From assembly GCA_003157895.1 (NCBI GenBank), contig PMKW01000197.1, positions 1,144 to 7,799 on the forward strand: 6,656 nt of DNA, given 5' to 3'. Below the pieces are notes generated by a model. It saw nothing but the letters and a program-made list of their open reading frames with translations. It was not told the DNA's origin and did no database searches. Positions 5,115 to 6,656 of the stretch are shown here, piece by piece (position 1 is the first letter of the stretch; each line of letters opens with the position of its first letter). A program made the position numbers and the translations under genes. The DNA is from Methanoregula sp. (lineage in GTDB: Archaea; Halobacteriota; Methanomicrobia; Methanomicrobiales; Methanospirillaceae).

Positions 5115-5513
5115 TTATTTCTTCCGGCCTTTCTTCTTCGGCTCATCCTTCGTCATCGACATGAGGTCGATGATATAGGAGCCTTCCCTGCCAACGCTGA
5201 CGATCCGCTCGTCGCTCTCGGCCATCTTCTCGAGGTTCAGCTCATAGGAGCCGGGCGAGACGATCCGGATGGTCTCCACCCGGTCATACATCTCGACCTC
5301 TTTTGTCTTTTTCTTCGGTTCGATGACCTCAAGGACTTCCTCCTTTGACTCAACCGCAATCTCCTGGAGGGTTTTCTCCTCCAGCACGTCCCTGTTCAGC
5401 TGGTCTTCCTTGACATAGAGGAACTTCTTGTTGCCGCAGCTTGCGCACCCTTTCAGGATCTCGGTTGACCCGTCCTTATATTCCCGCCCGCATTTTGTAC
5501 ATTTGTGCGGCAT
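5115..5513 (-). CDS. Zn-ribbon protein, DUF2072 (OapC/ArvC type)
   Basis: This 132-residue protein starts with a four-cysteine zinc ribbon: CTKC (residues 5-8) and CASC (23-26). An acidic and lysine-rich linker follows (about 45-75, including EPKKKTKEVE). The conserved C-terminal block is ETIRIVSPGSYELNLEKM and then EGSYIIDLMSM. The tail is very basic (PKKKGRKK). This order matches the archaeal DUF2072 zinc-ribbon family, also named OapC/ArvC in databases as I recall, which travels with an Era-like GTPase. Function is not established; a role with the GTPase and nucleic acid or ribosome binding is inferred from the ribbon and basic tail. The ATG at 5513 is preceded by GGGTGAG, a good Shine-Dalgarno that contains the stop codon of the GTPase gene 6 bases upstream, so the two are co-translated. 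Poly-T tracts follow. Confidence 0.88.
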   Translation of the reverse strand: MPHKCTKCGREYKDGSTEILKGCASCGNKKFLYVKEDQLNRDVLEEKTLQEIAVESKEEVLEVIEPKKKTKEVEMYDRVETIRIVSPGSYELNLEKMAESDERIVSVGREGSYIIDLMSMTKDEPKKKGRKK

Positions 5514-5519
5514 TGGTAC

Positions 5520-6152
5520 TCACCCGAAGTATTCGAGCATGGTCTCGTAGAGATCTTCCACATTGCGGCCATCAAGCCCGGAGATCGCGACGACCGGGTG
5601 CTGGGGAAACGCGCTGCGGATCCTTCCCGGGGCAGCATCCGGGAGATCGATCTTGTTGGCCACGATGATCACCGGCAGGTTCCGGGCCTCGATGATCCCG
5701 ATCATCATGATATTGACCTGCATGAAGGGGTCAAGGGACGAGTCGAGCATATAGATGACCCCGTTGATATCCTCGCGGAGCCAGTGCATTGCCTCGGCAA
5801 CACCCTCGGTTGCTTCCCGGGCACGGATGATCGCCTCGTCTTTTTCCATCCCGAACTCGAGGAACTCGTGGTAATCGACCTTGGTTGTGACCCCCGGCGT
5901 GTCCACGATATCGATGGTCACCGTGCTGCCGTTTGCCCCGGAGATGATGATATCTTCTTTCTTTCGCGCCCTGCGGGTCTCGTGCGGGATCTCACTCACC
6001 GGGCCGAGGGCATCCCCGGTCCAGTCGCGGGCTATGCGGTTTGCAAGGGTGGTTTTCCCGGCATTCGGCGGGCCATAAATGCCGATACGGGTCCGTTTCT
6101 TCTTAAAAAAGCGGGCAACGAAACCGGAAAATTTCTTTTTCATTTTGCCCAT
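5520..6152 (-). CDS. Era-like GTP-binding protein (archaeal, partner of DUF2072 protein)
   Basis: This 210-residue protein is a small TRAFAC GTPase of the Era/Der-like type found across Euryarchaeota. It shows G1/Walker A GPPNAGKTT (residues 27-35), a conserved PHETRRARKKE block around T59 as switch I, G3 DTPG (84-87), G4 NKID (166-169) and G5-like SGLDG (191-195). A short basic amphipathic N-terminus (KKKFSGFVARFFKKKR) could touch membrane or RNA. The cellular role is unknown. It is co-transcribed with the zinc-ribbon gene, 6 bases apart. Start choice: the frame is open to 6296, but the conserved part begins near residue 22. The ATG at 6152 gives the usual N-terminal length. The ATG at 6143 is also possible, as is a TTG at 6173 just after AGGTGG. 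The DUF2073 (OapB/ArvB) partner that I recall beside this pair in other archaea is absent here. Confidence 0.92.
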   Translation of the reverse strand: MGKMKKKFSGFVARFFKKKRTRIGIYGPPNAGKTTLANRIARDWTGDALGPVSEIPHETRRARKKEDIIISGANGSTVTIDIVDTPGVTTKVDYHEFLEFGMEKDEAIIRAREATEGVAEAMHWLREDINGVIYMLDSSLDPFMQVNIMMIGIIEARNLPVIIVANKIDLPDAAPGRIRSAFPQHPVVAISGLDGRNVEDLYETMLEYFG

Positions 6153-6234
6153 GGTCTGATAAAATATCTTCAAACTCCACCTCATAGGCTGCTTATGTGT
6201 ACAAAAGTACTGGCAGTCACTCTCGTTCGTTATT

Positions 6235-6271
6235 AATGTATAGAATACGCTCTTTATTATGTTTCTTATAA
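6235..6271 (-). promoter_or_regulatory. AT-rich candidate promoter region for the GTPase operon
   Basis: Two minus-strand TATA-like elements are visible: TTATAAGA (6271-6264) and CTATACATTA (6244-6235). They would start transcription near 6242 and 6213, leaving leaders of roughly 60-90 bases before the ATG at 6152. Neither is clearly better, and the true start codon is itself uncertain. Confidence 0.3.
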
Positions 6272-6287
6272 CGGCCGCTGCTCCCCC

Positions 6288-6320
6288 GCCGGTCAAAAAA
6301 AACCAAGGCCGGCATTTTTT
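6288..6320 (+). terminator. Orphan intrinsic-terminator-like hairpin with T6
   Basis: GCCGGTC (6288-6294) pairs with GGCCGGC (6307-6313), seven pairs with one G-U, around an A-rich 12-base loop. TTTTTT follows at 6315-6320. On the plus strand this has the form of an intrinsic terminator, yet no plus-strand gene ends here. Read on the minus strand, the A8 run in the loop becomes T8, another possible stop signal for a transcript coming from the right. Confidence 0.4.
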
Positions 6321-6366
6321 CGCGGCGCGGTATTACTATGATGCATGGGCGTTTGTCCCTGCCACA

Positions 6367-6380
6367 TTGTATTTATACAA
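6367..6380 (+). promoter_or_regulatory. Palindromic TATA region of the CBS gene
   Basis: TTGTATTTATACAA is a perfect inverted repeat (TTGTAT/ATACAA around TT) that contains the TATA-like TTTATAC. Transcription would start near 6400 and leave a leader of about 37 bases carrying the Shine-Dalgarno. The symmetry means a dimeric regulator could bind over the TATA box, and initiation in the other direction is possible. These roles are inference. Confidence 0.5.
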
Positions 6381-6437
6381 GTGAAAGGGAGTATGCTAAT
6401 TGTAATCATCAGGTACAGCACTTCAAGGAGGTGACTC

Positions 6438-6656
6438 ATGAAAAAGACTACAAACGCGATCCGGTTTGAGACCCGTGTTCCCCTGCGTGACATAATGAAT
6501 CGCAAGCTGACAACGGCTGGCATCGGCGCGACCGTTGCAAGAGCGGCCAAAGCCATGTGCCATGACGAGGTCGGCAGCGTCATCATCCTCGACCACAACA
6601 AGCCCATCGGCATCGTAACCGAGGAGGACATTGCATGCAAGGTGGTGGCACTGGAT
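6438..6656 (+). CDS. CBS-domain protein, partial (C-terminal part beyond window)
   Basis: The first 73 residues of a CBS-domain protein are present. The segment VPLRDIMNRKLTTAGIGATV, then ARAAKAMCHDEVGSVIILDHNKPIGIVTEEDI, is a standard first CBS motif: the xDIM entry, a helix, the strand-turn GSVIILD, and GIVTEEDI. CBS domains pair to bind adenine nucleotides or SAM, usually to regulate an attached or partner protein. Small archaeal proteins often consist of only two or four CBS repeats. The effector domain, if any, lies past the window. The ATG at 6438 has an ideal Shine-Dalgarno, AAGGAGGTGA (6425-6434), which fixes the start. It is divergent from the GTPase operon. The partner cannot be inferred from the visible part. 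Confidence 0.9.
   Translation, partial: MKKTTNAIRFETRVPLRDIMNRKLTTAGIGATVARAAKAMCHDEVGSVIILDHNKPIGIVTEEDIACKVVALD

Noticed and set aside
4966..5178. Plus-strand 70-codon open frame starting with TTG
   Set aside because: It has no ribosome-binding site, overlaps the zinc-ribbon gene in antisense and crosses the operon terminator; the translation is unlike any protein I recognise.
6153..6296. Longer GTPase reading frame starting at 6296
   Set aside because: The added residues are not family-like, the region is AT-rich with promoter-like elements, and conserved sequence starts only near the Walker A motif.

Overview
The window looks like a chromosomal segment of a methanogenic euryarchaeon, most likely Methanomicrobiales (Methanoregula/Methanosphaerula-like). 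The evidence is archaeal-type ribosomal proteins S15 and S3Ae flanking a KEOPS Pcc1 subunit and an archaeal DHH phosphoesterase, archaeal TATA-like promoters, strong GGAGG/GGTGA ribosome-binding sites, and an archaea-specific Era-like GTPase plus zinc-ribbon protein pair. The lineage call is inferred from gene content and protein style; no 16S rRNA or methanogenesis gene is present.

Region 1 (1-2252, minus strand) is a compact informational operon read right to left: rps15, a RecJ-like DHH/DHHA1 phosphoesterase, pcc1, rps3ae (cut by the window edge). The last three genes are tightly coupled: an ATGA overlap joins the DHH gene and pcc1, and the pcc1 stop codon lies inside the Shine-Dalgarno of rps3ae. 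The rps15 leader (2253 to about 2396) contains three consecutive small hairpins. Region 2 (2514-2933, plus strand) is a divergently transcribed TrmO/TsaA-family methyltransferase. KEOPS (Pcc1) makes t6A37 in tRNA and TrmO is known to methylate t6A37, so the two sides of this divergent locus touch the same nucleotide.

Region 3 (2934-5114) is accessory-looking: a 245-residue protein with a HEPN-like R-x4-H motif (plus), a convergent membrane-anchored extracytoplasmic protein of unknown function (minus, more A+T-rich), and a 332-base gene-free stretch with several inverted repeats, including a set of mutually exclusive hairpins. Region 4 (5115-6152, minus) is a two-gene operon of an Era-like GTPase and a Zn-ribbon protein (DUF2072, OapC/ArvC type), ending in poly-T tracts. 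Region 5 (6153-6656) is a divergent promoter region with an orphan intrinsic-terminator-like hairpin and the first 73 codons of a CBS-domain protein with a palindromic TATA region and an ideal Shine-Dalgarno.

No CRISPR array, insertion sequence, tRNA or rRNA was seen. I found no clear undescribed multi-gene system. The best leads are the HEPN-like protein, the rps15 leader structure, the competing hairpins at 4926-4982, and the orphan terminator at 6288-6320.
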